Made by a program: the position numbers and the translations under genes
The notes under the pieces: model-generated
The model's input: the letters and a program-made list of their open reading frames with translations, nothing else
What the model was told of the DNA's origin: nothing
The model's database searches: none
DNA from: Deltaproteobacteria bacterium UBA2385
GTDB taxonomy: Bacteria; Myxococcota_A; UBA796; UBA2385
DNA length: 29,199 nt
Direction: 5' to 3'
Assembly (NCBI GenBank): GCA_002343455.1
Contig: DDSR01000096.1
Location: 1 to 29,199, forward strand
Part shown: one piece after another, positions 1 to 8,407 of the stretch
Numbering within the stretch: the first letter of the stretch is position 1
How the letters are laid out: each line of letters starts with the position of its first letter

Positions 1-3000
1 CGGGTGACGATCAGCCCCGGGGAGGTCCACATCGAGTACAGCGCGGCCTTGGTGGCGGGGTCGGGTGGGCTGGTGGGCGGTGGGGCTTCAACCGCGACGG
101 GTAACTGCGGGCATGGTCGGAGTAGCTGCGTCATCCACCCGCGCTTGCCCTGGATGAGGTTGAAGCGCAGGCCGTCCTGGGAGCGGCGCGAGAAGTAGTA
201 GTAGATGGCGATGGCCGACAGGGTGTTGCCCTGGCGCACCCCGCGCCCGTTGCGCTGCTGGAGGGTGGCCGGCTCCCAGGGCAGGTCCAGGTGGTGGATC
301 GCACAGGTCCGCGTCTGGAGATCGATGCCCTCGTAGGCGATCTGGTTGGCGATCACGACGTCGAACTTCGGCGCCTCGCCGGCCTCCGGGTCGCCGTTGA
401 ACTCGCGGGCGATGCGCTGGCGGTCGGCGGCGGCCTTGGCGACCTCGGCGTTGAGCACGCCGATGCGGGCCTCGGGGATGCCGGCGCCCACGAGCACGTC
501 GCGCACCCAGCGGTGGGCGGCCACGTTGTCCACGAAGACGATGTGGCCGCAGGTCCGATTCGCCAGCACCCGCTCGGCCAGGGCCTCGAACTTGGGCGAG
601 CTGGCGTCGTTGACCTGGTCGGCGTTCTTCCAGCCGTAGCCTTCGTCCAGCTCGGCGTGGATGGCGACCAGCGCCATGCGGGCGAGCAGGCCCAGGATCT
701 TCGCCTTGTCGGCGGGGTCATCGCTCTTGAGCGCGGCCTCGATCTGCCGGACGTAGGCGTCGTACTTGGCGTCCTGCCCGGCGTCCATGTCGACCTCGAC
801 CATCTCGACCTTGGGCTCGGGCAGCTTCAGGCCGACCTCCTCGGCGGTCTTGAACTCGCCGTAGCGGAGGATCACGTCGCGCAGCTCGTGCAGGTTCTGG
901 AAGCCGACGACGGCGCCGCGCTCCTCGACTTCCATCGAGGGGGTGACGACGGGCCTGATCTCGATGCGCAGGTAGCGGTCGATGAACTGTTCCGGGTCGC
1001 GGATACCCATGCGCGACCAGGCCCCGGGATCGACGTACTGGATGAGGCTGTAGAACTCCAGGGGGCTGTTCTTCGCGGGGGTCGCCGAGAGCAGGACGAC
1101 GCCCGCGCCGCCGGTCTTGCGGCGCACGGCCGCGCAGCGGAAGTCGAGCTGCCAGGCGCGCTTGGACCCGTCGCCCGGGTTGCCCATGAAGCGGGGAACA
1201 CCGCCCTCCCGGTCTTCCGGGAGGTACAAGTTCTTGAAATTCTGGGCCTCGTCCACCATGAGCAGATCCACGCCGATGTCGTCCCAGGCGACGCCCGGGT
1301 CGTAGTCCCAGCCAGGGGCGAGCTCCATCTGCTGGGCCACCCAGGCGGCGATGCCCTCGCGGAGGATGGCCTCGTCGCGCTCGGAGAGCTTCTTGCGCTT
1401 GGCGGCGTTGCGGCGGCGCAGGGCCACCTCGCGCTGGATCGCCTCGGTCTGCTCGGCGTAGGCGCGCACGGCCTTCTCGTTCATGCGCGTGCGACCCAGC
1501 GCCGTGTAGGTGAGCAGCACCACGTCGTACTCGCCGGCCTGGAAGCGGGTCCACTTCTCGGCCCGCTCCTGGGGCGTGTCGGTGTCGCTGGTGGCCAGGC
1601 CCTTGCGGTCGCCCCGGCTGATCGTCTTGAGCTTGGACCCGATGACGGCGATCCGGTAGTCGGGCAGCACCCGGCGGAAGTCCGCCTCCCACTTCCAGAC
1701 GATGCTGTTGGGCACAAGCACGACGGGCCGCTTGCACCAGCCCTCCTGGCGGGCCCGCGCGATGACGCCGATGCCGGTGTAGGTCTTGCCCACGCCCACA
1801 TCGAAGGCGAGCAGGCCGCCGCGGTTGGCGAGCACCCGCCGGGCGCCGGCGACCTGGTGAGGGTGCAGGCGGGGGCCGTCCTTCTTCCAGCGGGCGATGG
1901 GCAGGGCCTCGGCGGCGTAGGAGGGGGCGATGAAGCCCTTGAACTGCCGGTTGTAGGCGTGCTCGACCCGGGCGCGGCGCTCGGGGGTGGCGCCGACCCA
2001 GCCCTTGAAGGCGGCGTCCCACTCGGTGGCCTTCTTCATCCGCGCTTTGTCGATGTCCTTCTCGCCCTCGTCGTCGTACTTCTTGGGCGGGCTGAACAGC
2101 GTCTTGTCGTGGTTCATCCAGCCGACCAGCAGCAGCACCTCGGGGTGCAGGTCGCGGTCCTTCTTGTTCAGCTCGTCGTAGGCCCAGCCCTTGGGATGCA
2201 CGAGGCCCTGGGCGCGGACCAGCTCCACGTCGTCGAAGCCGTACTTGCGGCTCCAGGTCTCGTTGATCCACTCCGTCGCGAGGTCGAGCGGCACCCAGCC
2301 CTGGCGGGCCGAGACGCCCTCGATGTCGTCGAAGAGGGCGGGAGCGATGGCGGCGAGGAGCTTCTTGGCCTGCTCGTCGGCGCCCTGGGCCTTCGCCCGG
2401 TCGTAGCGGGGCCAGAGCGAGCCGGTCAGGTAGACCTCGCCCGGAACGAGCTGGTCCCACTGGTCACCGTCCAAGAACCAGCCGGCGTCGAGCAGCTCGG
2501 CCTTGAGCCGGCCGACCTCGAAGCGCCCGCCGATGGAGCGGTGGAAGGCCAGCAGCTCGGCGACGGAGAGCGTGCGGTTCGTCCGGTAGAGCAGCTCGGC
2601 CTGGGCAGGCACGTCCTCGACCCGGCCGGCGTAGCGGGGCTCGGGCCTGGCCGGCGCGTGCCGCAGGCCCTCGATGAGCCCGCCCGCCCGGTCGAAGGCC
2701 GACAGGAAGCGCTCGGCGCCGGTGGAGCCGCCCCGGGCGAGCTTGACCAGCTCGACGTGCCCGTGGGGGTTGCCGTGGGTCTTGCGCCAGGCGGACAGAG
2801 CCTCAAACAGCTCGGGCCAGAGCATCGGCGGCTCGTCGGGGGTCTCGGCGGCGACCAGGGCGAGGTAGCGGTCCACGCGGAGGCCCAGGGTGACGGCGGC
2901 GGCCAGCTCGCGGGAGAGGTGGGTGACCTCGGCGTCGGTCTGCCGGGTGACCCCGATCCGGCTGTCCCCGCGCGGGGACACTCGCCCGGCTGGGAAGGAG

Positions 3001-4223
3001 ATGACCTGACAGTCGGAGCAGACGGGGCGCTCCACCAGGTCGGGCAGGCGCGTGAACTCGCCCATGACCTGGTAGCCCCAGCGCGGGGCCTTGGACTGGT
3101 CGTCCTCGCCCGCGTCCCGGCCGACCTCGCGGCCGAGGATGTGGCCGGGGAACTCCGTGAAGTAGTGGCCGGTCAGGATCCCCCGGTCGGCGGCGTCGAC
3201 CTCGGACAGCTCGCCGCCACGAGCGCGGAAGAACAGGAGATCGGTGACCAGCATCGCGCCGGGGAAGATCGCCTCGCGGCCGTTGGGGCGCATCGAGGGC
3301 AGGCGGAAGGCGGCGGCGAGGTGGTGGCGGCGCAGCACCTTCTCGCGCAGGGCGGTGAAGCCGGCCGTACGGGAGGTGAGGAAGCCGCCGGGCACCAGGA
3401 AGACGCCGATGCCGTCAGGGGCCAGCAGGTCGAGGCCCCGGCGGAGGAAGTAGTGGTAGGCCATCTTCTCGCGGTAGGCCCGGTCGGGGTCCTCCGCGAT
3501 GGAGGCGCCGCGGATGCCGTAGGGCGGGTTGCTCACGACGAGCTGGAGGCGGCCCTGCCAGGCGGGCCCGCGCTCGCGCACCCAGCGCTCGAAGGGGCCG
3601 ACGAACAGGTCCAGGTCGGGTCGCAGAGCGGCGAGCATTCGCGAAGAGAGATCCGACCACTCGACGGCGTTCCAGGACACGCGGGGCAGGCCCTCGAAGG
3701 CGCGGATCATGCGGCCGATGCCGGCGGAGGGCTCCAAGGCGTGGACCTCGCCGGGGGGGAGGAGCGGGCCGATCACGCGGGCGATCTCCCGGGCCACACG
3801 GGTCGGGGTGTAGAACTCGTGGATGAGCCCGCGCTCCTCGGGGACCGGGAAGCTCGGCGGGAAGCGGCCGGTGGCCGAGCGGATCGAGAGTCCGCCCCAG
3901 CCGGAGTAGCCGGTGAGCACGCGGCGCTCCTCGGCGGTCGCGGCGCGGCCCTGGGCGGCCAGGGCGGCGGCGACGGTCATGGCGGCGACGTTGGCGGCGG
4001 TGCGTTGCGCCGCGCTCCACAGCTCGGGCAGGTCCTCGGTGGGAACCGGGTTCGCGGACGCGATGCGCCGCAGGAGGGGGGCGAGGTTGGCTTCGATGAC
4101 GGCGACGAGGGCCGGGCGGTTCCGGTCGAGGAAGTCGTCGAGGTAGGCGGCGTCCACGCCCGCCGGCAGGCGGGTGCGCACGAGGGGCACGATGCGGTCG
4201 AGGAGGGCGGCGGCGGGGGTCAT
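1..4223 (-). CDS. Fused N6-adenine DNA methyltransferase / SF2 helicase, DarB-like (C-terminus cut by window edge)
   Basis: The minus frame from ATG at 4223 stays open to base 1, giving at least 1407 residues. Seen: methyltransferase motif I EPSAGIG at about residues 164-170 and the catalytic NPPY at 232-235. These are followed by helicase motifs: Walker A DVGVGKT at 808-814, DEAQ at 991-994, SATP at 1046-1049 and motif VI QQRNGRGVRQGN at 1322-1333. The order, methylase first and helicase second, matches phage P1 DarB and the 'N12-class' methylase/helicase proteins of phages and plasmids. It is the reverse of type ISP restriction enzymes, where nuclease and helicase precede the methylase. By family knowledge it would methylate adenine in DNA and move along or remodel DNA, for example to protect an element from host restriction. 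No nuclease domain is seen in the visible part. The Shine-Dalgarno sequence is weak. More C-terminal sequence is expected beyond the edge. Confidence 0.9.
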   Translation of the reverse strand, partial: MTPAAALLDRIVPLVRTRLPAGVDAAYLDDFLDRNRPALVAVIEANLAPLLRRIASANPVPTEDLPELWSAAQRTAANVAAMTVAAALAAQGRAATAEERRVLTGYSGWGGLSIRSATGRFPPSFPVPEERGLIHEFYTPTRVAREIARVIGPLLPPGEVHALEPSAGIGRMIRAFEGLPRVSWNAVEWSDLSSRMLAALRPDLDLFVGPFERWVRERGPAWQGRLQLVVSNPPYGIRGASIAEDPDRAYREKMAYHYFLRRGLDLLAPDGIGVFLVPGGFLTSRTAGFTALREKVLRRHHLAAAFRLPSMRPNGREAIFPGAMLVTDLLFFRARGGELSEVDAADRGILTGHYFTEFPGHILGREVGRDAGEDDQSKAPRWGYQVMGEFTRLPDLVERPVCSDCQVISFPAGRVSPRGDSRIGVTRQTDAEVTHLSRELAAAVTLGLRVDRYLALVAAETPDEPPMLWPELFEALSAWRKTHGNPHGHVELVKLARGGSTGAERFLSAFDRAGGLIEGLRHAPARPEPRYAGRVEDVPAQAELLYRTNRTLSVAELLAFHRSIGGRFEVGRLKAELLDAGWFLDGDQWDQLVPGEVYLTGSLWPRYDRAKAQGADEQAKKLLAAIAPALFDDIEGVSARQGWVPLDLATEWINETWSRKYGFDDVELVRAQGLVHPKGWAYDELNKKDRDLHPEVLLLVGWMNHDKTLFSPPKKYDDEGEKDIDKARMKKATEWDAAFKGWVGATPERRARVEHAYNRQFKGFIAPSYAAEALPIARWKKDGPRLHPHQVAGARRVLANRGGLLAFDVGVGKTYTGIGVIARARQEGWCKRPVVLVPNSIVWKWEADFRRVLPDYRIAVIGSKLKTISRGDRKGLATSDTDTPQERAEKWTRFQAGEYDVVLLTYTALGRTRMNEKAVRAYAEQTEAIQREVALRRRNAAKRKKLSERDEAILREGIAAWVAQQMELAPGWDYDPGVAWDDIGVDLLMVDEAQNFKNLYLPEDREGGVPRFMGNPGDGSKRAWQLDFRCAAVRRKTGGAGVVLLSATPAKNSPLEFYSLIQYVDPGAWSRMGIRDPEQFIDRYLRIEIRPVVTPSMEVEERGAVVGFQNLHELRDVILRYGEFKTAEEVGLKLPEPKVEMVEVDMDAGQDAKYDAYVRQIEAALKSDDPADKAKILGLLARMALVAIHAELDEGYGWKNADQVNDASSPKFEALAERVLANRTCGHIVFVDNVAAHRWVRDVLVGAGIPEARIGVLNAEVAKAAADRQRIAREFNGDPEAGEAPKFDVVIANQIAYEGIDLQTRTCAIHHLDLPWEPATLQQRNGRGVRQGNTLSAIAIYYYFSRRSQDGLRFNLIQGKRGWMTQLLRPCPQLPVAVEAPPPTSPPDPATKAALYSMWTSPGLIVT

Positions 4224-4282
4224 CAGCGTGCTACACCACCCGTGCCCAGGGGCCTTGCGAGCCCCACGGCGCGGGAGAAGAC

Positions 4283-4681
4283 GTGGGTGCCCAGATTCGA
4301 CCCTACACAGACTGGGACGCTGCTGCGGTCGAGCGCATCGCATCTGCCAGCGAGATCCAGGTGGTCTCCTTCCTTGGCGCCGAAAAGGCGCCGCTCTTTG
4401 TTGCCACCGTGGATGGCGAAGTGGTTGGCTGCATCTGGGGCGTCCTTGAGCCCACAGTCGATCTCGATGTGGCCGTGGACCGGGGACACAGACGGAAGGG
4501 GCTCGGGCGAAGGCTGGTGTACGAGACGCTCTCCGTGTACGAGCTCACCGATCGCGAAGTGACATTGACGGTCACCAACCCGACCATGGAGCGAATCGCT
4601 GCCGAACTCGGTCTGATGTCTGATGGTCAGGGGAACTGGCAAGGCACGATCTCGCTGCCCGCGAAGGCCAGACCGACCTGA
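4283..4681 (+). CDS. GNAT-fold N-acetyltransferase (132 aa)
   Basis: A GTG start is preceded by GGGAGAAG ending two bases before it. The protein has the GNAT order: a beta hairpin (LFVATVDGEVVGCIWG, 38-53), then the acetyl-CoA pyrophosphate-binding loop RGHRRKGLGRRL at 67-78 (R-x-x-G-x-G/A type), then a late strand and helix ending NPTMERIAAELGL (99-111). It is near the minimum GNAT length, and its acceptor substrate cannot be told. It sits between minus-strand genes, diverging from the methylase-helicase (59 bases between starts) and converging on the holin-like gene. Its third codon positions carry visibly more A/T than its neighbours. The orientation and composition suggest a separately acquired single-gene cargo ('moron'); this is inference. 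Confidence 0.75.
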   Translation: MGAQIRPYTDWDAAAVERIASASEIQVVSFLGAEKAPLFVATVDGEVVGCIWGVLEPTVDLDVAVDRGHRRKGLGRRLVYETLSVYELTDREVTLTVTNPTMERIAAELGLMSDGQGNWQGTISLPAKARPT

Positions 4682-4689
4682 AGGGGGAG

Positions 4690-4706
4690 TTCCGGTGTTG
4701 GCGGAA
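4690..4706. terminator. Short hairpin between convergent genes
   Basis: TTCCG (4690-4694) and CGGAA (4702-4706) can pair around a 7-base loop. They lie in the 32-base gap between the GNAT stop and the stop of the minus-strand gene ending at 4714. The placement suits a bidirectional terminator. The stem is only 5 bp and no T-tract follows, so this is weak. Confidence 0.22.
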
Positions 4707-4713
4707 AGCGCGC

Positions 4714-4974
4714 TCACGCCCCACCCCGCCCACCGACCTTCTCCAGCAGCTCCCGATCCCGCTCCGACAGCTCGACACAGATCCTCAGCTTCACGCCCTT
4801 GCCGAGCATGAACGCGCCCCACACCAGCGCCCCGTAGGGCCCCAGCGTGAGCAGGTAGTCGAGCGTGGGCGTCGCGGCTGCCGGCATCGCCACCATCTCA
4901 CCGTCCCCGGCCAGCGCCAGCGCCACACACGAGGCCATGACCAGGGCCGGCCCAAGCAGCAGAACGGGCTTCAT
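4714..4974 (-). CDS. Small two-TM holin-like membrane protein (86 aa)
   Basis: I chose ATG at 4974, which overlaps the upstream gene's stop as ATGA. This implies translational coupling and gives a clean hydrophobic N-terminus (VLLLGPALVMASCVALALAG). A longer in-frame start exists at 5175 but lies inside the upstream gene. Residues about 4-23 form a signal-like or TM segment. Residues about 36-58 (LDYLLTLGPYGALVWGAFML) form a second TM segment. A charged tail rich in Glu, Arg and Lys ends the protein. Small size, two TM segments and a charged tail are typical of phage holins and other small phage membrane proteins, but no family motif proves that role. It is the last gene of the minus-strand run 10924-4714, a usual place for a lysis or release function. 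No endolysin is recognisable beside it. Confidence 0.72.
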   Translation of the reverse strand: MKPVLLLGPALVMASCVALALAGDGEMVAMPAAATPTLDYLLTLGPYGALVWGAFMLGKGVKLRICVELSERDRELLEKVGGRGGA

Positions 4975-6401
4975 GACGCCCCCATCTGCGCAGCGGCGGC
5001 CTGGATCGCTTGCGCGAACGCATCCACCAGCGCTTTGTCCTTGGCCGGGTCCACCTCGGGCGCCTTCGTCTTCCGCGTCCGCGCCGGAGCCGTCGCCCCG
5101 TTGTTCCCCCGGGGGAACGACTCTCCCCCCGGCGTCGGCCGCTCCAGCCCGAGCTTCTGCTGCCCGGCGGCACACGACTTCGCCGCCCGCGCTGCCGCGA
5201 TGGACACCCGCTCGCTGATCCGCCGAAGCGTGGTCACCACGTCAGGCTTCTCGCCCCGGGCCAGGGCGTCGGCGGCCTGCTGATAGGCGCCCGCCGCCCG
5301 CCGAATGTCCTCCAGCGCGGCCTTCTGCTCCTTCCCGGTACACAGCGGCGAAGCGGCGAGGGCCTGGGCGTGCTTGATGAGCCTCCCGGCCCGGCGCAGC
5401 AGCTCGGGCGCGTCGGTGGCGCCCCAGGAGGACTGTGCCAGCTCGGCCAGGGCCTCGGCCTCCTTCTCGGTGGCGGCCGCGATGCGCGCCGTCGAGGTCG
5501 CCCCCGTGGGCGGGGCGGGGGTGGGCAGCGCGTCGAGCGACGGCACCACGCTCACGCCGGGCATCCCGCCCAAGCCGAAGGCGTCGGCCACGTCGGCGGA
5601 GACGGTGACCGCGGGGACCTGGCCCTTGTTCAGCGCGCGGAGGTGCTTGTCGGCCTTGCCCTTCTCCCGGGCCCCGAAGCGCGCCACGACGTTGCCCGAG
5701 CCGTCGAGCACGTCGAAGCCGGCCTCGTCCTGGCGCAGCCGGTAGGCGGGGCCGGGCTTGGGCTTGTACCGCTCGGTCGGGTCCTTGGCCTCGCGCGGCG
5801 GCCGGTAGGGGTGGACCGCGGCGTACTCGGCGTCCACGGCGTTGCGGCGGCGCGTGTCGCGGAAGCTGCACGCCTCGCTCACCAGGCCCACGACGAGGCC
5901 CATGCCGGCCTGGATGGCGTCGGCGAGGCCGTCGCGCTGCACAGACTCCTGCGCCGCCTTCGAGAACCAGCGCGGCGCCCGCTCGAAGGTGGCGGTCCAG
6001 CGCCCGTCCAGCCCCGAGGCGAGCCGCAGCGTGCCGTAGGAGGCGACCTTACGCGCCAGCACCATCGAGGGCCGGCCGTCGGTGCAGTAGAGGATCCCTT
6101 TCCAGGTGCCGCGCAAGGTGGCGGGACCGGCGGCCGGGGGACTCGCCTTCATCCGCTTGACCTCGGTCACCGCGGCGCTCGGCTCGATCTCCTGCTCCGG
6201 GGCCTGGGCGGGCGCCATGCCCTCCTCCCCCCGCCAGATCCGGGCGGGCTGCTTCGTGATCTGGTGGACCAGCACGGCGCTGTCTTCGCGCGGGCGCATG
6301 ACGAAGGCCATCTCGCCCCCGCAGGCGCGGCCGTAGGCGAGCAGCAGGCGCGGCACGTCCTCGTCGGCGCCCATGATCTGAAGGTTGAACTTCTCAGCCA
6401 C
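4971..6401 (-). CDS. Unrecognised helical protein, possible virion-associated (476 aa)
   Basis: A GTG start at 6401 follows GGGAAGGGGTGATCC, and the upstream gene's stop is 3 bases away. Function is not recognised. The N-terminal 60 residues look globular. Residues 94-147 have a beta-rich patch. Residues 158-200 contain a hydrophobic helix (IQAGMGLVVGLVSEACSF), then a strongly basic RDTRRR and a Tyr/Pro-rich stretch. Residues 300-415 are Ala/Glu/Arg-rich and probably a long helical bundle. The tail after about 420 is Pro, Lys and Ala rich and looks disordered. Cysteines are few (27, 106, 178, 354, 410). Its stop overlaps the start of the holin-like gene. The context, with membrane proteins and a transglutaminase-like protein in one run, suggests a structural or assembly component of the same element; this is inference from neighbours only. 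Confidence 0.8.
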   Translation of the reverse strand: MAEKFNLQIMGADEDVPRLLLAYGRACGGEMAFVMRPREDSAVLVHQITKQPARIWRGEEGMAPAQAPEQEIEPSAAVTEVKRMKASPPAAGPATLRGTWKGILYCTDGRPSMVLARKVASYGTLRLASGLDGRWTATFERAPRWFSKAAQESVQRDGLADAIQAGMGLVVGLVSEACSFRDTRRRNAVDAEYAAVHPYRPPREAKDPTERYKPKPGPAYRLRQDEAGFDVLDGSGNVVARFGAREKGKADKHLRALNKGQVPAVTVSADVADAFGLGGMPGVSVVPSLDALPTPAPPTGATSTARIAAATEKEAEALAELAQSSWGATDAPELLRRAGRLIKHAQALAASPLCTGKEQKAALEDIRRAAGAYQQAADALARGEKPDVVTTLRRISERVSIAAARAAKSCAAGQQKLGLERPTPGGESFPRGNNGATAPARTRKTKAPEVDPAKDKALVDAFAQAIQAAAAQMGAS

Positions 6402-6404
6402 GGA

Positions 6405-7034
6405 TCACCCCTTCCCGAGCTTGGGGACGATGAAGGCAGCGGCGGCAGCGGCGGCCCCGATGCCGAGCAGCCACACCCAGGCGCCGCCCTTCTTGTCGTC
6501 GTCGCCGGCACTCCCCCTGCCGGGGGCCTGCAACGAGGGCGGGGTGGCGGTCGTCGGCTGGAGCTGCGTCCCGCGCTGGCCGGCCTGCACGCGGGCCTCC
6601 AGCTCCTGGGCCATGAAGCCCGTCTGGTCGCGCAGCGAGGCGGCGTACTCCCAGGCGGCCACCGCCCAGGCGACCCCGGCCGCGCTGAGGCCCACGGCGC
6701 CCACGACGATCACCACCGCCGGGGCGATCCCGACCTGCGGGACCTGCACGGCGTTCTGGGCGATGCCTGCCAACAGCGCGTCGTAGAGCGACTTCATCTC
6801 GGCGTAGCGGGCGATGAGGCCCGCGTCGGCCTGGGTGCGCGGGGGGTTGGGGAGCTGGGCTTGGATCCGGTCCAGGTTGGCCTTGCACTCGGCGAGCAGG
6901 GCGAAGAAGCCGGTCACCTTCGCCTCGAAGGCCGATGGCGTGGCCTGGATCGCCGCCGACAGCCGCCCGAAGGTGGCGTCGTAGGTGCCGACGATGTTGG
7001 CGGTGAAGCGCGCCTTCAGCTCATCCCAGGTCAT
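6405..7034 (-). CDS. Two-TM membrane protein with helical N-terminal domain (209 aa)
   Basis: The ATG at 7034 lies 3 bases after the upstream stop, in the same TGA-NNN-ATG arrangement as its neighbours. Residues 1-95 are amphipathic and helical, reminiscent of a coiled coil, with one cysteine at 50. Residues about 101-129 form a long hydrophobic segment (VGIAPAVVIVVGAVGLSAAG and onward). A polar linker rich in Gln, Pro and Thr (150-180) leads to a DDDKK patch and a second hydrophobic segment at about 184-203 (AWVWLLGIGAAAAAAAF), then a short basic tail. I do not recognise the family. A tape-measure role is unlikely at this length. A virion-membrane, holin-like or spanin-like role is possible but unproven. 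Confidence 0.8.
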   Translation of the reverse strand: MTWDELKARFTANIVGTYDATFGRLSAAIQATPSAFEAKVTGFFALLAECKANLDRIQAQLPNPPRTQADAGLIARYAEMKSLYDALLAGIAQNAVQVPQVGIAPAVVIVVGAVGLSAAGVAWAVAAWEYAASLRDQTGFMAQELEARVQAGQRGTQLQPTTATPPSLQAPGRGSAGDDDKKGGAWVWLLGIGAAAAAAAFIVPKLGKG

Positions 7035-7037
7035 CGC

Positions 7038-7874
7038 TCACCCCCGCCGGTCGCAGGCGCGGCAGCCCAGCTCGGCGGCGATGTCGTCGTCGAGCCAGCG
7101 GGCGAGGCGCTCGTCGTCCGCCGTGGGCCCCGGCAGCGCGGGGCGGGCTGGCGGCGGCGGCAGCGCGGGAGGAGAGGCCGACTGCTGCTGGACACCCGGC
7201 GAGTCCTGCCCCGCCTGGCGACGCCGGAACGCCCGTCCCAACGTCTTGACCAGCGCGGGCGCCAGCAGCAGCGGCCCAAGGCCGAACTCGACGGACCGCT
7301 CGGGCACCTCCGCGACGACGAAGAGGCCGGGCTTGACCTCGACCACGGCGGCGCGGAAGCCCTTGCGGGCCTTCATCTTGAGGTTGGGGCCCAACGAAAT
7401 GGCGGGGCTCCAGGGCGGGGCCAGGCCCTCTCGCAAGCGCTGGCCGCCTCCCTTATGGAGCAGCCCGCGCGGATCCGCGCCCTTGCCCTTGCCCGGCCCG
7501 AACAGACCCCGACCGCCGGCCGGTCGGCCCTGGCGGTCTGCCCGTCGGATGGGGGCCCCGAAGTCGCCCTCGGCCTCCGGGTCTTCCTCGTCCTCCTCGG
7601 GCTCGTCGTCGTAGACGTACTCGGGGGTCTGCGGCTGGCGCATGGCCTGAGCTCGCGGGTGCAGCGCGGTCGCCTCCTCCTCGGGGTAGGCACCTCCCGA
7701 AGCCCGACGCGGCATCGGACGGGGCTGTCGGCTCGGACGAGAGGCGCCCTGGCTGCGGCCCTTCTGACGCCGCTGCTTCCGACGACGGCGCCGCCGACCC
7801 TCGAAGCCGGCCTCGTCCTCACCGTTCTGGCGGTTCCAGGTCTCCATCGACACGACGCGGGCATAGCGGGCCAT
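7038..7874 (-). CDS. Arg-rich/acidic modular protein sharing an N-terminal motif with the DDDLG-repeat protein (278 aa)
   Basis: The ATG at 7874 overlaps the previous stop by one base (TGATG). Near the N-terminus is the motif GEDEAGFEGRRRRRR (18-32), followed by more Arg/Lys to about 58. An acidic patch follows (YVYDDEPEEDEEDPE, 86-100), then a Gly-rich linker. Residues about 164-217 form a short globular segment (LKMKARKGFRAAVVEVKPG, then a hydrophobic stretch and RAFRRR). After a Pro-rich linker comes a short acidic helix and a terminal CRAC pair of cysteines (271, 274). The family is not recognised. The almost identical motif GEDEAGDDFEGRRRRRR occurs in the 9453-10271 product, so the two probably share a module. 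The Arg-rich tract could bind nucleic acid (inference). Confidence 0.8.
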   Translation of the reverse strand: MARYARVVSMETWNRQNGEDEAGFEGRRRRRRKQRRQKGRSQGASRPSRQPRPMPRRASGGAYPEEEATALHPRAQAMRQPQTPEYVYDDEPEEDEEDPEAEGDFGAPIRRADRQGRPAGGRGLFGPGKGKGADPRGLLHKGGGQRLREGLAPPWSPAISLGPNLKMKARKGFRAAVVEVKPGLFVVAEVPERSVEFGLGPLLLAPALVKTLGRAFRRRQAGQDSPGVQQQSASPPALPPPPARPALPGPTADDERLARWLDDDIAAELGCRACDRRG

Positions 7875-8404
7875 CAGGTGCTCCTCCGGCGCACGGGCCG
7901 GTCACGTTCAGGACGAACTTGCAGGGCGAGCCGCTGCGCGACCTCGGGGCCGTTGAGCCGCTGGTCGAGCATCCCGAGCCGGGCGCTCGGATCGTCCAGG
8001 TGGAAGCGGGTACCGACCCGGTACCGGACGAGGCAGTGGTAGAGGCCCGGCTGGTCCGGGCGGGAGCGGGTGCGGAGGAAGACCTCGGCCTGAATGTGCT
8101 GGAGCTTGCGGCGGCGGGCATCCTCGAAGCCCCCGTCGCCTGCCTTGAGCGCCTTCCAGCCCCGGGCCCGCAGCTCGCCCGCGCGGGCGGCGGCGAGGCT
8201 GTCGCAGTCCTCCCAGCCCTGGGCCAGGAGGTTGATGTAGTCCGACCAGGTCTCCTCGGTCTCCCGCTTGTAGACCACGCCGGACTCGTACAGTCCCGGC
8301 AGCGCCGGGTTCTCCAGGAGAATGCGCGCGTTGACGCCCGCGAGCCAGTTGAGCAAGCTCACGGCCTCCCATTCGGAGAACGCCAGGGCCACCGTGATGT
8401 TCAT
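7874..8404 (-). CDS. Transglutaminase-like (papain-fold) cysteine protease family protein of phage type (176 aa)
   Basis: Residues 37-50 (GLYESGVVYKRETE) lead to EDCDSLAAARAGELRARG, with a candidate catalytic Cys67 in the family's typical 'GDCEDLAA-R-AELR' setting. A candidate His123 follows in YHCLVRY, and an Asp in HLDDPSARLGM (137/138). This Cys-His-Asp order and the DPS-RLGM ending match small transglutaminase-like proteins often encoded in phage structural regions; I recognise the pattern from memory and have not searched it. Its job there could be proteolysis or cross-linking of structural proteins. No signal peptide is seen. The start is 3 bases after the upstream stop. The tail (160-176) is Arg-rich and probably flexible. 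Confidence 0.75.
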   Translation of the reverse strand: MNITVALAFSEWEAVSLLNWLAGVNARILLENPALPGLYESGVVYKRETEETWSDYINLLAQGWEDCDSLAAARAGELRARGWKALKAGDGGFEDARRRKLQHIQAEVFLRTRSRPDQPGLYHCLVRYRVGTRFHLDDPSARLGMLDQRLNGPEVAQRLALQVRPERDRPVRRRST

Positions 8405-8407
8405 GGC

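Noticed and set aside
718..2460. Minus-strand open frame of 580 codons
   Set aside because: It is a shifted frame inside the methylase-helicase; the product is Arg/Pro/Gly-rich with no motif, while the true frame carries Walker A, DEAQ and SATP.
291..4562. Plus-strand open frame of 1423 codons
   Set aside because: It is antisense to the methylase-helicase, which has clear motifs in order. GC-rich codon use keeps the opposite frame open, and the product is a low-complexity Gly/Ala/Val/Leu mix that also runs through the GNAT gene in the wrong frame.
4223..4822. Minus-strand 199-codon frame whose stop overlaps the methylase-helicase start (TGATG)
   Set aside because: The overlap looks like those elsewhere in the cluster, but the opposite strand encodes a convincing GNAT protein and this product has no recognisable features.
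5010..8042. Plus-strand open frame of 1010 codons
   Set aside because: It lies antisense to four closely coupled minus-strand genes with ribosome binding sites and sensible proteins; its product is Arg/Gly/Leu low complexity.
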